A stretch of DNA of 64,000 nucleotides, from NCBI GenBank assembly GCA_964608095.1, contig CAZSMK010000075.1:1-64000 (forward strand). The letters are read 5' to 3'. Under the pieces are notes generated by a model. The model searched no databases. It had not been told where the DNA came from and was given only the letters and a program-made list of their open reading frames with translations. Below are positions 34,221 to 43,476 of this stretch, piece by piece; position 1 is the first letter of the stretch, and each line of letters opens with the position of its first letter. This DNA is from CAZSMK01 sp964608095. GTDB taxonomy: Bacteria > Sumerlaeota > Sumerlaeia > MWCT01 > JAGHBZ01. A program made the translations under genes and the position numbers.

Positions 34221-35563
34221 TATCGTGCCGCGATTGTTATCCTTTCGTTGTCTATATCGGTTACTGTTCCCTCGATGGGACTATGGATAGGACAGCCAAG
34301 CTCGGTGGGCGCCACATCCGCTATGACCTGACGCACTTTCACTGACTCGCCTTTCTTTACCACCGGACGGCACGGTACGCCGATATGCTGGTTAAGTTCC
34401 AGGCGAACCTCATGAACGCCTTGATCTTCCGGGCAAATCTCGACCGGCTTGTCGTACTTTACAATTCCCAGTCTCTTAACCAACTGTGCAACGGGTGGAC
34501 GAATGCCATCTCTTGCTTGTCGAACGGCAACCGGCTTTTCATGATACGGGTTAGGAATATCGCCGCGCTTCGCAAGGTCTTCCTTCAAGAACTGCATCAC
34601 GCGTCCGGGTGCAAGTTCAACCGGGCATCCCCATACCCTGCACAAGTCGCAATGACAGCATAAATATGCCATTTGAAGAAAATTGTTCTCGCGATCGAGC
34701 CCTATTCCGTTCGCAATATCCCTCATGACAAGATGGGGTTCCAGCCGATGTCCCAGCTGATAGCGTGGGCAGACCTCGGTACAGGCAAAGCATTGATCAC
34801 AGATCGACATGGTGCGCAACATCTGGAGAGAGCGCTCGACATCCATCTCCTTTACGAGGCGATGATCCGCGGGTAATACAATAATTCCGGATGTTGTCTT
34901 GCGTATAGTAGCGGGGCGAAGAGTTCCCATCATGGGACCGCCGTCGATAGTCACGACGTCATCGACCGTCGCCCCGCCGCAAAGATCAATGACGCGCTCA
35001 ATTGGAGTTCCGATAGGAAGGTTAAGGACACCGGGACGTTTCACCTCGCCAATGACGGTGACCAGCCGGTGCGTAACGGGTGTGCCCTGCATAGCATGAA
35101 AAACCTGCCGGAGCGTTATGACGTTGTTTACGATACACCCGACATCGAGGGGAAGACCGCTTTCCGGCACTATTCTTCCTGTTGTTTCATAAACCAGGAC
35201 CTGCTCGTCGCCGACAGGATAGAAATCATCGAGCGGATGAATGGTGATGTCGCGTTCCATGCCAAGATGATTAAGCGCTTCATCGAGAGCGGCAATGCTT
35301 TGGGCGTTTTTCTTTTTGACGGCGACGATGCCGAACCGCGCCTCCGTAACCGCCATTGCGATTCTAAGCCCGGCAAGTATCTCATCGGGAAATTTGAGCA
35401 TCGCCTTCTGGTCGGATTGAAGCAATGGTTCGCATTCCGCGCCATTCGCGATATAATACTCGGCGGAGTTCTGGAGTTTTGCATAGGTGGGAAATCCGGC
35501 CCCTCCAGCGCCGATTACGCCCGCTCCTCGTACCTTACCGATTATGTCATCACGAAAACTCAT
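34220..35563 (-). CDS. PduS/RnfC-like Fe-S flavoprotein
   Basis: A 447-residue protein with the order of cobalamin reductase PduS and RnfC: an N-terminal Complex I 51-kDa-like Rossmann part (VRGAGVIGAGGAGFPTYAKL, then YYIANGAECEPLL), an SLBB domain (about 170-230), two Fe-S clusters and a C-terminal barrel-sandwich part (GCPIHSPIEGTV). Cluster cysteines are in CDQCFACTEVCP and CCHCDLCRVWGCP. I chose the ATG at 35563; a TTG at 35584 is possible. It should pass electrons from NADH through FMN to Fe-S centres. No diol dehydratase, cobalamin or other rnf genes are nearby, so the partner is unknown. Confidence 0.82.
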   Translation of the reverse strand: MSFRDDIIGKVRGAGVIGAGGAGFPTYAKLQNSAEYYIANGAECEPLLQSDQKAMLKFPDEILAGLRIAMAVTEARFGIVAVKKKNAQSIAALDEALNHLGMERDITIHPLDDFYPVGDEQVLVYETTGRIVPESGLPLDVGCIVNNVITLRQVFHAMQGTPVTHRLVTVIGEVKRPGVLNLPIGTPIERVIDLCGGATVDDVVTIDGGPMMGTLRPATIRKTTSGIIVLPADHRLVKEMDVERSLQMLRTMSICDQCFACTEVCPRYQLGHRLEPHLVMRDIANGIGLDRENNFLQMAYLCCHCDLCRVWGCPVELAPGRVMQFLKEDLAKRGDIPNPYHEKPVAVRQARDGIRPPVAQLVKRLGIVKYDKPVEICPEDQGVHEVRLELNQHIGVPCRPVVKKGESVKVRQVIADVAPTELGCPIHSPIEGTVTDIDNERITIAAR

Positions 35564-35764
35564 TGACCACACGAATCGGTTCAAAGCTTCCTATAATCCG
35601 CGGCTTCTGGTCAACTTATCTTTTAGAAAGTGTATATCACGTTGCTTCTTTTTGAAGGACTTGTTTTATTTGAAAAAACCGTTTTTCTGTCTGCTTCATG
35701 TCTTGCATTTATTCATTTAATCCTGCAAGATAGGTAACTATTTTATCCTTCGATTCCGAAAGGG

Positions 35765-36784
35765 ATGCGGGCAATGAGTTTCTCAGCCGGAAATATAGAA
35801 GAATGTTTTCGTAGATACGTGCTTCGGTGTCTCCTGCCCAAGCTTGGAATAAAAGAGAACCGTTGTCGCGTGTGCATACCTGTTAGCGGCGTAAAAAATA
35901 TTGTCAGGATGGTTGAATCCCTGGACAGTGAGAAAGAGCCGGAGCAGAGGGGTGCTGTCGTTCGTATCTATCCGGTTCGAGAAGAGAAAAAACTGAAGAG
36001 AATGGTGGAAATCAAGCGTTTCCTGATCAAGCACGGAGTACCTGTACCCGAGATAGTGGATGTCTGCACCTATTGCCGCAATGACGGTGTTGTTTTTTAT
36101 GCAGAACGTTTGATCAAGGGTCAAACAGGATTAGAGATGGCATGCGGCTCGTTCGAGGCGGAAAGGATGGCGGAAACATTGTTTTTGTTGCATTCCATTA
36201 CGTTTGCGCCTTCAGATATGCATTTCAATTTTGATGTGCACACGTATAGAACCATGATACTCAAACGCGTCAAAAACCGATTGACAGGATTAAAAAAATA
36301 CTCACCCGAACCCCCGGACAAATCTACCTTTGACATGATCTCGGATTTCTTTCATCGAAAAGCAAAAAAACTCAATGACATTTCCTCCCTTCAGCTCGTC
36401 CACGACAAACTTCATCCCGGGAATCTTATTTTCAGCGATAACGAGGGTATTTTTTATCTCCTTGATACCGAGACGGTTCAACCGGGGTGCTGTGTCAAAG
36501 ATTTAATGCACCTTTATCACGAAACGCTGAAAGAGGATTCAGCGTTGATTACTTCTTTCGAACGTATCTACTTTGACAGCCGTCTTCCGCTCGACGAAGA
36601 GATTATTCGTAAGTTGACACCGTTTTATGATGCATATTACCATCTTGCAGAATGTGCTATCTCGTGGAAGCGCTATTTTAACAATCAAACATTGATCAAA
36701 AGGAGCAAAGGCGAAGCGCCGGTAGGAACCTTCATGGAGAAAGCCCGACGGCATCAGGAGGAATTATTCTCCCTCGTTGAATAA
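35765..36784 (+). CDS. Aminoglycoside phosphotransferase (APH)-type kinase
   Basis: A 339-residue protein kinase-like phosphotransferase. The catalytic loop is LVHDKLHPGNLIF, matching HxDxxxxN with D replaced in spacing by HDKLHPGN, and the metal-binding Asp is in LLDTETVQPG. The N-lobe has VVRIYPVREEKKLKRMVEIKRFL with an ATP-binding Lys. APH-fold enzymes phosphorylate small molecules such as choline, sugars and antibiotics; this one overlaps a GT2 gene, which suggests a sugar or lipid-linked substrate. The start ATG at 35765 has weak upstream signals; a second ATG lies 12 bases on. Confidence 0.75.
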   Translation: MRAMSFSAGNIEECFRRYVLRCLLPKLGIKENRCRVCIPVSGVKNIVRMVESLDSEKEPEQRGAVVRIYPVREEKKLKRMVEIKRFLIKHGVPVPEIVDVCTYCRNDGVVFYAERLIKGQTGLEMACGSFEAERMAETLFLLHSITFAPSDMHFNFDVHTYRTMILKRVKNRLTGLKKYSPEPPDKSTFDMISDFFHRKAKKLNDISSLQLVHDKLHPGNLIFSDNEGIFYLLDTETVQPGCCVKDLMHLYHETLKEDSALITSFERIYFDSRLPLDEEIIRKLTPFYDAYYHLAECAISWKRYFNNQTLIKRSKGEAPVGTFMEKARRHQEELFSLVE

Positions 36785-36785
36785 C

Positions 36786-37646
36786 ATGAATGAACAAGTA
36801 TCCATAATCATTCCGGTGTTCAATGAACAGCAGAACATCAACAAGGTTATCACCGAGATAGAAACCCTCAAAGGAAACCACCCGGAATACGAAGTAATCG
36901 TGGTCGATGATGGGTCGACCGATGGATTGCGTCACGATGAGATACGCGAGCGCGTAGACCGGCTCGTTATTCATCAGTCAAACATGGGATACGGTGCGGC
37001 AATAAAAACCGGTATTCGTCATGCACAGGGTGAAAATATCGTCATCATCGATGCGGACGGAACCTACCCCGTGAACGAGATACCCCGTCTGGTTGCGGCG
37101 CTGGACGAATGCGACATGGCGGTCGGCGCACGAACCGGCGACATAGTTAAAATACCACCCGTGCGTCAGCCTGCAAAGTACATGCTCAACGTTCTGGCGA
37201 ACTATCTCGCGGAGCGGAAGATACCGGACCTCAACTCCGGTCTGCGGGCATTTCGTAAAAAGGATGTCGAGGGGTTTCTGCACCTTTTGCCACGAGGCTT
37301 CTCTCTCACCACCACCCTGACCCTGGCTTATCTCTCGAGCGATATGATTGTTAGTTACCTACCCATTAACTACTATGCACGGAATGGCAGTTCAAAAATA
37401 CACCCCATCAAGGATACAAAAAATATTTTAATCACAATCCTGCGTACAGTCGTCTATTTTAATCCGTTGAAAATCTGCCTGCCTTTAAGCGGGATACTGG
37501 CAGCACTTGCTGTCCTGGTGCTTGTGCTCAGTGCGGTCTTTATGGAGCGCGTCATGGATGGAACGGTCGGTGTGCTTGCGCTTACGGCGGTGCAGGTGCT
37601 CGTGATAGGGCTGCTTGCAGACCTCATCGTCCGCCGTAGTCGATGA
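36786..37646 (+). CDS. Glycosyltransferase family 2, polyprenyl-phosphate type
   Basis: GT-A fold transferase. The N-terminus VSIIIPVFNEQQNI and the nucleotide-binding VIVVDDGSTDG are followed by the DXD-type IDADGTYP. GLRAFRKKDVEGFL is the Dpm1-like acceptor loop. Two C-terminal membrane helices (about 225-250 and 262-283) anchor it. It resembles dolichol- or undecaprenyl-phosphate sugar synthases that feed GT-C enzymes such as the GT39 protein at 32398 and the membrane protein at 41553. The preceding kinase gene ends at 36784 with the start just after; a TTG at 36777 is an alternative start. Confidence 0.88.
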   Translation: MNEQVSIIIPVFNEQQNINKVITEIETLKGNHPEYEVIVVDDGSTDGLRHDEIRERVDRLVIHQSNMGYGAAIKTGIRHAQGENIVIIDADGTYPVNEIPRLVAALDECDMAVGARTGDIVKIPPVRQPAKYMLNVLANYLAERKIPDLNSGLRAFRKKDVEGFLHLLPRGFSLTTTLTLAYLSSDMIVSYLPINYYARNGSSKIHPIKDTKNILITILRTVVYFNPLKICLPLSGILAALAVLVLVLSAVFMERVMDGTVGVLALTAVQVLVIGLLADLIVRRSR

Positions 37647-37656
37647 CCTTTTAACT

Positions 37657-39411
37657 TTAATAAAACAACCAGCAGGGTACAGAGAGGATGTCGGGTCCAC
37701 CGAGGGTGAAATCGTCAATGCGCGCTTCATTGAGGTTATACGTCATAAGCCGAATCCAGCCTACTTTCTGTCCGTAGTCCATTAGAGACCAATTAACGAC
37801 CGGTGTGACGCCGGAATTCTTGTACACCTTTAGCCCGATGTCTGTACCACTGGCGTTGACATCTATTTTAAACGAATCCCCGCTGTTTATTCCCCCGGGT
37901 ACCAGCACGTTATAGCCGCCGATCTGTGTCCAGTCGTTCGTACGCCGCAGGATGATGCGGTTTGCATTCGTCGACTCGCTTGTAAAGAAGGTTACGGAAT
38001 AGCCTTTCGAACCTTCTCGAAAACGGAGATCGAAATTTGCTTCCGTGTTCCCGGTCGAGGCGCGTGCAGCATTTGTAATGGTGATATTTGTCTCGAGATT
38101 AAAATCTCCGTATACATATCCGGCAGTTCGTATACCTCCTCCACCGTTTAACGAGCCGTTGCCCAGAAGCCTCACGGAACCTGTTCCGCTCATAACGACG
38201 CTGCCAGCTCCGGTAGTTTCTGCTTTCCAATCGGGAAGCGGCGGCGATGTGTCGAGCACTGCACCGTCGAACGTATCGCGCCACCATTCCGCGCCTTGCG
38301 GTAGCGACGCCGGTCCCCCGCCCACAGAACCCTTACCGTAATTCAGCGTGCAGGCATATTGAAACGAATACCACGGGTTGGTGTTATAATCCGTGGATGC
38401 AATCCCGCTCTTCCAGTACTTGAGTGAGTAATCGGTCCACGATGTATCGGGGTAGGCAAACCATGTAGCGGCGATGATGTTGTGGTTGGAAAAGCCGGGC
38501 CATTCGCCGCCGAAACCGCTGTTCCAGTTGTTCATCTGCGTATAAGCACGGTGAAGGAATTTTGCGCCGATGCTGGCTTCTGTCGAGTTCGGCATGTGTT
38601 TGTTGAACTCGGTGATGTATACGGGGCGATCACCCAGACCAAGCGCGTCGATGATCATAAGCTGTTCGCGGATACTGTCCCAGAATCCGTCCACGCCATA
38701 GTTGACGCCACCGGGTTCCGCATACCCGTGCAGGGCAAAGCCATCAATCTTGCTCTTGTCGGAAACGACCTGGATCTGGCGCCACAAAAACTCGTTCCCA
38801 TCCATGTAACGCCACGTGTCTGTGTTTCCGGGCGAAACCGGCTGCATCAGCACTACCTGGGTTGCCGGGGATGTAGTGGGTGTTACCTCGTGTATCTTAT
38901 CCCTGCAGGCGATATAGGTCTCTGCGTACTGGTCGGGTGAAGGCTCCCAATTCACTGAATAATCGGTTCCGCTCCAACGTTTGTTCTCATCTTTGATGTT
39001 CACCTCATTGCCGATTTGCCAGATATGTACGTAGTCCTTGAGCGTATTCGCTGCTGCTTTACAGTCGTCGGCATAGTTTGTAAGGGTATAGGGATCTGAA
39101 GAATGCGGTACGTTTCGGCTCCAGTAGGGTTGCACACGGAAAATCATGGAATGACCCTTGGCCTGGGCGACTTTCTGACAGTGAGAGACAAAATATGCGG
39201 GTTGGTCCCATACAGGTGCCTGACTGGCGTCTACGTGTGTTATCTCGAGTACCCAGATACCTTTCGAACCGGTCATGCTCTCCACATCAGTCGCGTCAGG
39301 ATCGCCGTACCAATGGATTCCGTATACATACGCCGAATCTGTAACTTGCCCGACTGCGCCCAAAGCCGTTACAACAAAAAGACAGACGACAGATAATGTT
39401 ATCGTCTTCAT
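37657..39411 (-). CDS. Secreted clan-A-like glycoside hydrolase with C-terminal jelly-roll domain
   Basis: A 584-residue protein from the ATG at 39411 (agagga site, signal peptide MKTITLSVVCLFVVTALG). The N-terminal 400 residues look like a TIM-barrel glycosidase: candidate acid/base Glu136 in HIWQIGNEVN and nucleophile Glu268 in VYITEFNKHM, the spacing seen in clan GH-A. I cannot name the GH family (GH39- or GH5-like are options). Residues about 415-570 form a beta-rich domain (DTFDGAVLD ... DFNLETNITI) like laminin-G/concanavalin-type carbohydrate-binding modules. The protein should be secreted or surface-exposed. Confidence 0.7.
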   Translation of the reverse strand: MKTITLSVVCLFVVTALGAVGQVTDSAYVYGIHWYGDPDATDVESMTGSKGIWVLEITHVDASQAPVWDQPAYFVSHCQKVAQAKGHSMIFRVQPYWSRNVPHSSDPYTLTNYADDCKAAANTLKDYVHIWQIGNEVNIKDENKRWSGTDYSVNWEPSPDQYAETYIACRDKIHEVTPTTSPATQVVLMQPVSPGNTDTWRYMDGNEFLWRQIQVVSDKSKIDGFALHGYAEPGGVNYGVDGFWDSIREQLMIIDALGLGDRPVYITEFNKHMPNSTEASIGAKFLHRAYTQMNNWNSGFGGEWPGFSNHNIIAATWFAYPDTSWTDYSLKYWKSGIASTDYNTNPWYSFQYACTLNYGKGSVGGGPASLPQGAEWWRDTFDGAVLDTSPPLPDWKAETTGAGSVVMSGTGSVRLLGNGSLNGGGGIRTAGYVYGDFNLETNITITNAARASTGNTEANFDLRFREGSKGYSVTFFTSESTNANRIILRRTNDWTQIGGYNVLVPGGINSGDSFKIDVNASGTDIGLKVYKNSGVTPVVNWSLMDYGQKVGWIRLMTYNLNEARIDDFTLGGPDILSVPCWLFY

Positions 39412-39736
39412 GGTTCCTCTTTGGATATTAAAAGTCATAATTAAAAACCAATTATATTTTTGCAGAACGAGACAAGTCAAAAAGAAAGCGTTGTGAAATT
39501 CGAAGTCAATGGATTTATACGACAATTCAAAAATTAAATAAATACCGGGAATCTTTTGGGGGAGAGCGGCGACTTATGGCTGAGCAGTCCAAACTGGCAA
39601 TTGCTTCTTTCTGCTGGTTATAGCGAAAAGTCTATTGGCATTTCTGTGTGGACTGGGGGCGTTCAGCGCCCCGCCACGGCGCGTCTTCGACCGTATTTGT
39701 AACCATTAAAATGAAATTTGTTTTGAGCATCCGCCT

Positions 39737-39764
39737 GGTGGTCGTTCGGGGCGAACTACCCTAC
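39737..39764. repeat. REP-like palindromic element
   Basis: The core GGTCGTTCGGGGCGAACTACC is nearly palindromic (GTCGTTCG/CGAAC-ACC), followed by ctac. Related copies are at 39949-39975 (same orientation) and 62426-62452 (opposite), all intergenic. Confidence 0.65.
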
Positions 39765-39948
39765 TCCTCTCACCGCATAAGAAGAAGTCAATTTCCGGGG
39801 TCGAACCTTGAAATTTGCACTTCTTTTCAGCTTTTTCTTCGCTTCAGGGGAACCTTTTTCAGCAAATTGTCTCTTCTCAGATTTTGCATAGGACTGATTG
39901 GACTGATCAGTCGGATAAAACAGATAATGAGAGATTAACTCATACCCG

Positions 39949-39975
39949 GGGGTCGTTCGAGCCAAACGACCCTAC
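39949..39975. repeat. REP-like palindromic element
   Basis: GGGGGTCGTTCGAGCC followed by AAACGACCCTAC; same family as 39737-39764. The stem GGTCGTTYG/YRAACGACC is retained. Intergenic. Confidence 0.65.
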
Positions 39976-40066
39976 TTCGAAAAAATAACCGAGTACGAGC
40001 ACGAGCACGATATGATTGTCAAGCGAGGAGGATTATTTTACATTTTTTTCGCAGGGGTAACACGTT

Positions 40067-40201
40067 TTGGAAGGGGGCCGGAAAGTGTCACAACATCCAG
40101 CGCAGGAGCTGATCTTGTGGGGTAAAGAAGATTCGCAATGTCCTGCTGAGTTTTCCATAATGCGCTTCTCCCAATTCCGCGAAAGACTACATCTGACGTG
40201 T
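40067..40201 (+). repeat. Dispersed ~135-bp repeat, copy 2
   Basis: Same orientation and about 80 percent identity by eye to 7353-7492. It lies just upstream of the glycosyltransferase gene. A plus-strand frame that starts inside it is in phase with the glycosyltransferase but is probably not translated. Confidence 0.85.
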
Positions 40202-40285
40202 ATACAGCCAACTTCAGCTTGTCTTGTCCCTTTTCCTCTGCTAATCTTAAGCGCGGTTTTGGATGATACAAGGAGAGAGCGCAAA

Positions 40286-41449
40286 TTGAACCCTGATGCT
40301 ACACCTGCAGCTGAACATGTTTTCCTTATAGAAAGTCCTCATGGGTGGGGCGGCGTGTGGCAACGTCCACATCATATTTTTCGCCTCTTGAGCGAGAGGT
40401 TTACGTGTTATTACGTTGCAACTCGTTACCTGCGAGACGTCTGGAAGAATCCGGCAGAGTATCTCCGCGGAAGATATCTTATCCCGTCTGCGAACCTGAC
40501 GGTGCGCGAAATCGTCCTGCTCAATGGCGAACGTTTACCATTCATACGTTCCTACAATATCCGTCATCTCGCGGTACAATTGAGAAAATTTACACGCTTT
40601 CATACCGCCGCCCGGAAAATCCTCTGGATTTACGATCCTCACCAGGTCGGCATCGTCGACCGGGTAGCGCACGACATACTGGTCTACGACATCATGGACG
40701 AATACACAGGATTTCCCTGGTCGCCGCCGGATGTTGCAAAAGAAGAACGTAAACTACTAAGCCGTGCAGACCTGGTCATTGCGGGAACGTATGCCCTTTA
40801 TGAATCAAAAAAGCCGATGGTGACGCACGGAAAGATTGATTGGATTCTCTCAGCGGTCGATTACGACCACTTCCACACCGCTGCAAAGACCGGCGACCTG
40901 CCTCCAGATCTTGCAGAAATTCGGTCTCGCTTCAAGTTTATTGGAGGCTATTACGGCGTATGCGACATGCGGCTGAATACAGACCTCATCAGCTGCCTCG
41001 CAGAACGTCTTCCTGAATGGGCATTTGTGTTCATAGGACCCATTGTCGGCGAGAAAATCCGGAACCTTATCAATCGTAAAATCCCGAACGTCCTCTTTAT
41101 CGGTCCACGTCATTATAATCTCCTCCCGTCTTTTGCGCGGGGATTCGATGTGTGTACTATTCCCTTTATCCTTGACCGGCTGACATTGCATATCAACCCG
41201 ACCAAGGTACTTGAATATTTCGCGGCAGGTAAACCCGTTGTCAGTGTTCCCATACCGGATGTGGAAAAATTTTATGGAGACATAGTATTTCTGAGCAAAA
41301 CCGCTGATGAGTTCGCCGATTCGCTTGAAAAGACTGTTTCGTCAAGCGAGGTGAAGAGGCGAATCGATAAGGGAATCGAAACAGCACGCAGCGCCACGTG
41401 GCAGGCAGCAGTGGACAAAATCATACATCTTCTGAATCTCGAGGAATAA
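40286..41449 (+). CDS. Glycosyltransferase (GT4-like, GT-B fold)
   Basis: A 387-residue retaining-type GT-B glycosyltransferase. HVFLIESPHGWGGVWQRPHHIFRLLSERF is the N-terminal domain start, and VFIGPIVGEK plus NVLFIGPRHYNLLPSFARGFDVCTIPF belong to the C-terminal nucleotide-binding domain. The GT4-like E-x7-E region is HINPTKVLEYFAAGKPVVSVPI. I use the TTG at 40286 because aggagag lies 9 bases upstream; upstream in-frame codons fall in a dispersed repeat. It neighbours other glycosyltransferases on the same strand and likely builds a surface glycan. Donor and acceptor are unknown. Confidence 0.85.
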   Translation: MNPDATPAAEHVFLIESPHGWGGVWQRPHHIFRLLSERFTCYYVATRYLRDVWKNPAEYLRGRYLIPSANLTVREIVLLNGERLPFIRSYNIRHLAVQLRKFTRFHTAARKILWIYDPHQVGIVDRVAHDILVYDIMDEYTGFPWSPPDVAKEERKLLSRADLVIAGTYALYESKKPMVTHGKIDWILSAVDYDHFHTAAKTGDLPPDLAEIRSRFKFIGGYYGVCDMRLNTDLISCLAERLPEWAFVFIGPIVGEKIRNLINRKIPNVLFIGPRHYNLLPSFARGFDVCTIPFILDRLTLHINPTKVLEYFAAGKPVVSVPIPDVEKFYGDIVFLSKTADEFADSLEKTVSSSEVKRRIDKGIETARSATWQAAVDKIIHLLNLEE

Positions 41450-41552
41450 CGCAGGTCAAGAATCAATGTCCAGGACACCTTTTCCGTTGAACTCTTACCA
41501 TTTCTCTATAAAAGTAATTTCTTAACACTTAATCATCTTTGATTATAACTGA

Positions 41553-43463
41553 ATGGCTAAGGAGCGCACATCGAACATAGCGGTTTGGGTGGGAATTATA
41601 CTTATTGTGTGTGGGGGTTTTTCTCCCGCCATAAGCGGCTATTTTCATGCAGACGATTGGTTTCATCTCTTGACGCCGGTCAATGCGCAGTGGTGGAGCA
41701 CGTTCGCGGGCGATTGGTTCACGGGCGAGGCGTTCCAGGGCGGTTTATATCGTCCCCTTATTCGCTTGAGTATCGTCATAGACAAAGCCCTCTTCGGCTT
41801 GAATGCATGGGGCTACCACCTGACGAATATCCTCTTTCACCTGATCAATGTGGTTCTTGTCCTATTTATCTGCCGTGCTCTTTTTCCGAAAAAAGAAAAC
41901 CGTAACTTCTGGTATCTTACAGCGTTACTCTTCGGGCTTTTTCCCTTTCACCATCAAGCAGTGTACTGGATAAGCGGTCGAACAGATGTTATAGCAGCCA
42001 CCTTTTGTCTCGCCTCCATACTTTGCGCGCTCCAATTCCGTCGTAAAGAAAAATCGTCGTTTCTGGTGTATTCATTTCTTTTATATGTCCTGGCGTTATT
42101 GACTAAAGAGATTGCAATCTCACTTACACCTATCCTGATTTTAATATTCATCTTAATAAGACCGGAGGAGAACGACTCATCAGGCACACATACAGGCCTG
42201 TCGTTGAAAAAAAATGCACCTGCTGTCATAGCACTTGCGGTCGGCACCGTGTATCTCATTGCAAGAAGGCTCATAATCGGTGCAATTCCTCTCGAGAAAA
42301 TCCTGAATCCTTTTACGCTACTCTCGACCTACTCGTCCTTCTTTTCATTTCTCTATATGCCCTGGAGGAACAGCGATCCGGAATTCTCCAGCGCCATATT
42401 TATGTTACAAATAGCCGCGCCATTGGTTGTGCTCATACTATGCAGAGGAAAACAGTTTACGCGTCAGTTGATACTTCTTGTGTGGGTACTAATTTCCATA
42501 GCACCGATGTCGGGATTCGGGGTTTCTCAGAGTGACGGGCATCGGCTTCTCTATTTTCCCTCGACAGGGTGGTTTGTGTTCTGGATATTCGGGATCAAAA
42601 ATATCCTCTTTCGCCTGAACCATCAGCACATCAGGCAACTGCTCATCGCGGTCTTTACAACAGCGCTCATAATCCTTGCGGCAGTGTTCGGCATTCTCAG
42701 TCTATCGCGTTCAATGACCTGGCTCGAATGGTCGCACCAGACGCGTGAGGTCGTCACCAAATCCATAACCATGCTCGAGCGGTTGAAAGAGCGCGACCCG
42801 GAGTTCTCGGTCGCTCTCGTGAACACGCTCCCCGAGCCACGCGTAAAGATATTCTCACCGCTAAAGGCGCTCAATGGCGCGCTCTGGACACTTGGCGATC
42901 CCTCATGGGACGTCACCATCTATTTTAACCCGGGACATCAACCGCCTCATGGATACGCATTCATTATCGGCGAAGATGCAACGGTCGATGCCTACCGTGT
43001 CAGGGATGTAGAAATGTTAGAATGGAGCGCAAAAGATATAGCCCAAACCTGGCGTATAGAAGCGCCTTATCGTTTGAACACCACCGGAGAACTGCCTGAC
43101 CGAGCCGGTTCAACTCTCCTTGAAATAGCCGGAGAGAACCTCAACCTGCTAAGCCCTGAATTCACGCTCTCCACTGGATGGGTTCTGCTCGAACTTGATT
43201 ATCGTGTTGATAACGAGGAGCTGGGAACTGTGATGTGGCGAAGCAAAGGGCAATCCTTTTCAGGGCAAGGGATGCGTTTCCTGTTCAACGATGTGGGGGG
43301 TCGTTTCGAACGCCGCTCCGTTCCGATAGGCTATGTTCAAAATCTCACGCAACTCTCTGTTCTCATTTCACCGCGTGCAGGAACGGTCGGCATGGGAACC
43401 ATTATCGTCCGGAGCTTTATACTGGAGAAAGAGCCTGTGAAATTCGACCAGCCCCCTGAGTAA
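41553..43463 (+). CDS. Large polytopic membrane protein, GT-C-like
   Basis: A 636-residue protein with about ten to eleven membrane helices in the first 400 residues and a soluble C-terminal domain of about 220 residues. The first loop YFHADDWFHLLTPV carries an Asp pair, and GLYRPLIRLSIVIDKALFGLNAWGYHLTNILFHLIN matches the pattern of GT-C mannosyltransferase-like proteins; WISGRTDVIAATF and LLTKEIAISL are also seen in such families (TMTC-like). It likely transfers a lipid-linked sugar in the periplasm. It stands 104 bp after the GT4-like gene. Family-level call only. Confidence 0.7.
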   Translation: MAKERTSNIAVWVGIILIVCGGFSPAISGYFHADDWFHLLTPVNAQWWSTFAGDWFTGEAFQGGLYRPLIRLSIVIDKALFGLNAWGYHLTNILFHLINVVLVLFICRALFPKKENRNFWYLTALLFGLFPFHHQAVYWISGRTDVIAATFCLASILCALQFRRKEKSSFLVYSFLLYVLALLTKEIAISLTPILILIFILIRPEENDSSGTHTGLSLKKNAPAVIALAVGTVYLIARRLIIGAIPLEKILNPFTLLSTYSSFFSFLYMPWRNSDPEFSSAIFMLQIAAPLVVLILCRGKQFTRQLILLVWVLISIAPMSGFGVSQSDGHRLLYFPSTGWFVFWIFGIKNILFRLNHQHIRQLLIAVFTTALIILAAVFGILSLSRSMTWLEWSHQTREVVTKSITMLERLKERDPEFSVALVNTLPEPRVKIFSPLKALNGALWTLGDPSWDVTIYFNPGHQPPHGYAFIIGEDATVDAYRVRDVEMLEWSAKDIAQTWRIEAPYRLNTTGELPDRAGSTLLEIAGENLNLLSPEFTLSTGWVLLELDYRVDNEELGTVMWRSKGQSFSGQGMRFLFNDVGGRFERRSVPIGYVQNLTQLSVLISPRAGTVGMGTIIVRSFILEKEPVKFDQPPE

Positions 43464-43476
43464 TGGTTCCTTCCTT

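Larger units (their letters stand above)
39412..40285. other. Intergenic region with palindromes and a dispersed repeat
   Basis: About 870 bp with no convincing gene. It contains two GGTCGTTCG-type palindromic elements, a copy of the 'cgccacggcgcgtcttcgac' low-complexity motif near 39672, and the dispersed repeat at 40067-40201. A G+C-rich simple stretch (gagtacgagcacgagcac) lies near 39990. The following glycosyltransferase probably starts at the TTG at 40286, so earlier in-frame ATGs in the repeat are not used. Confidence 0.5.

Noticed and set aside
40067..40285. Longer N-terminus of the glycosyltransferase
   Set aside because: The extension lies in a dispersed repeat, looks non-protein-like, and a TTG with aggagag at the right distance fits the family start.
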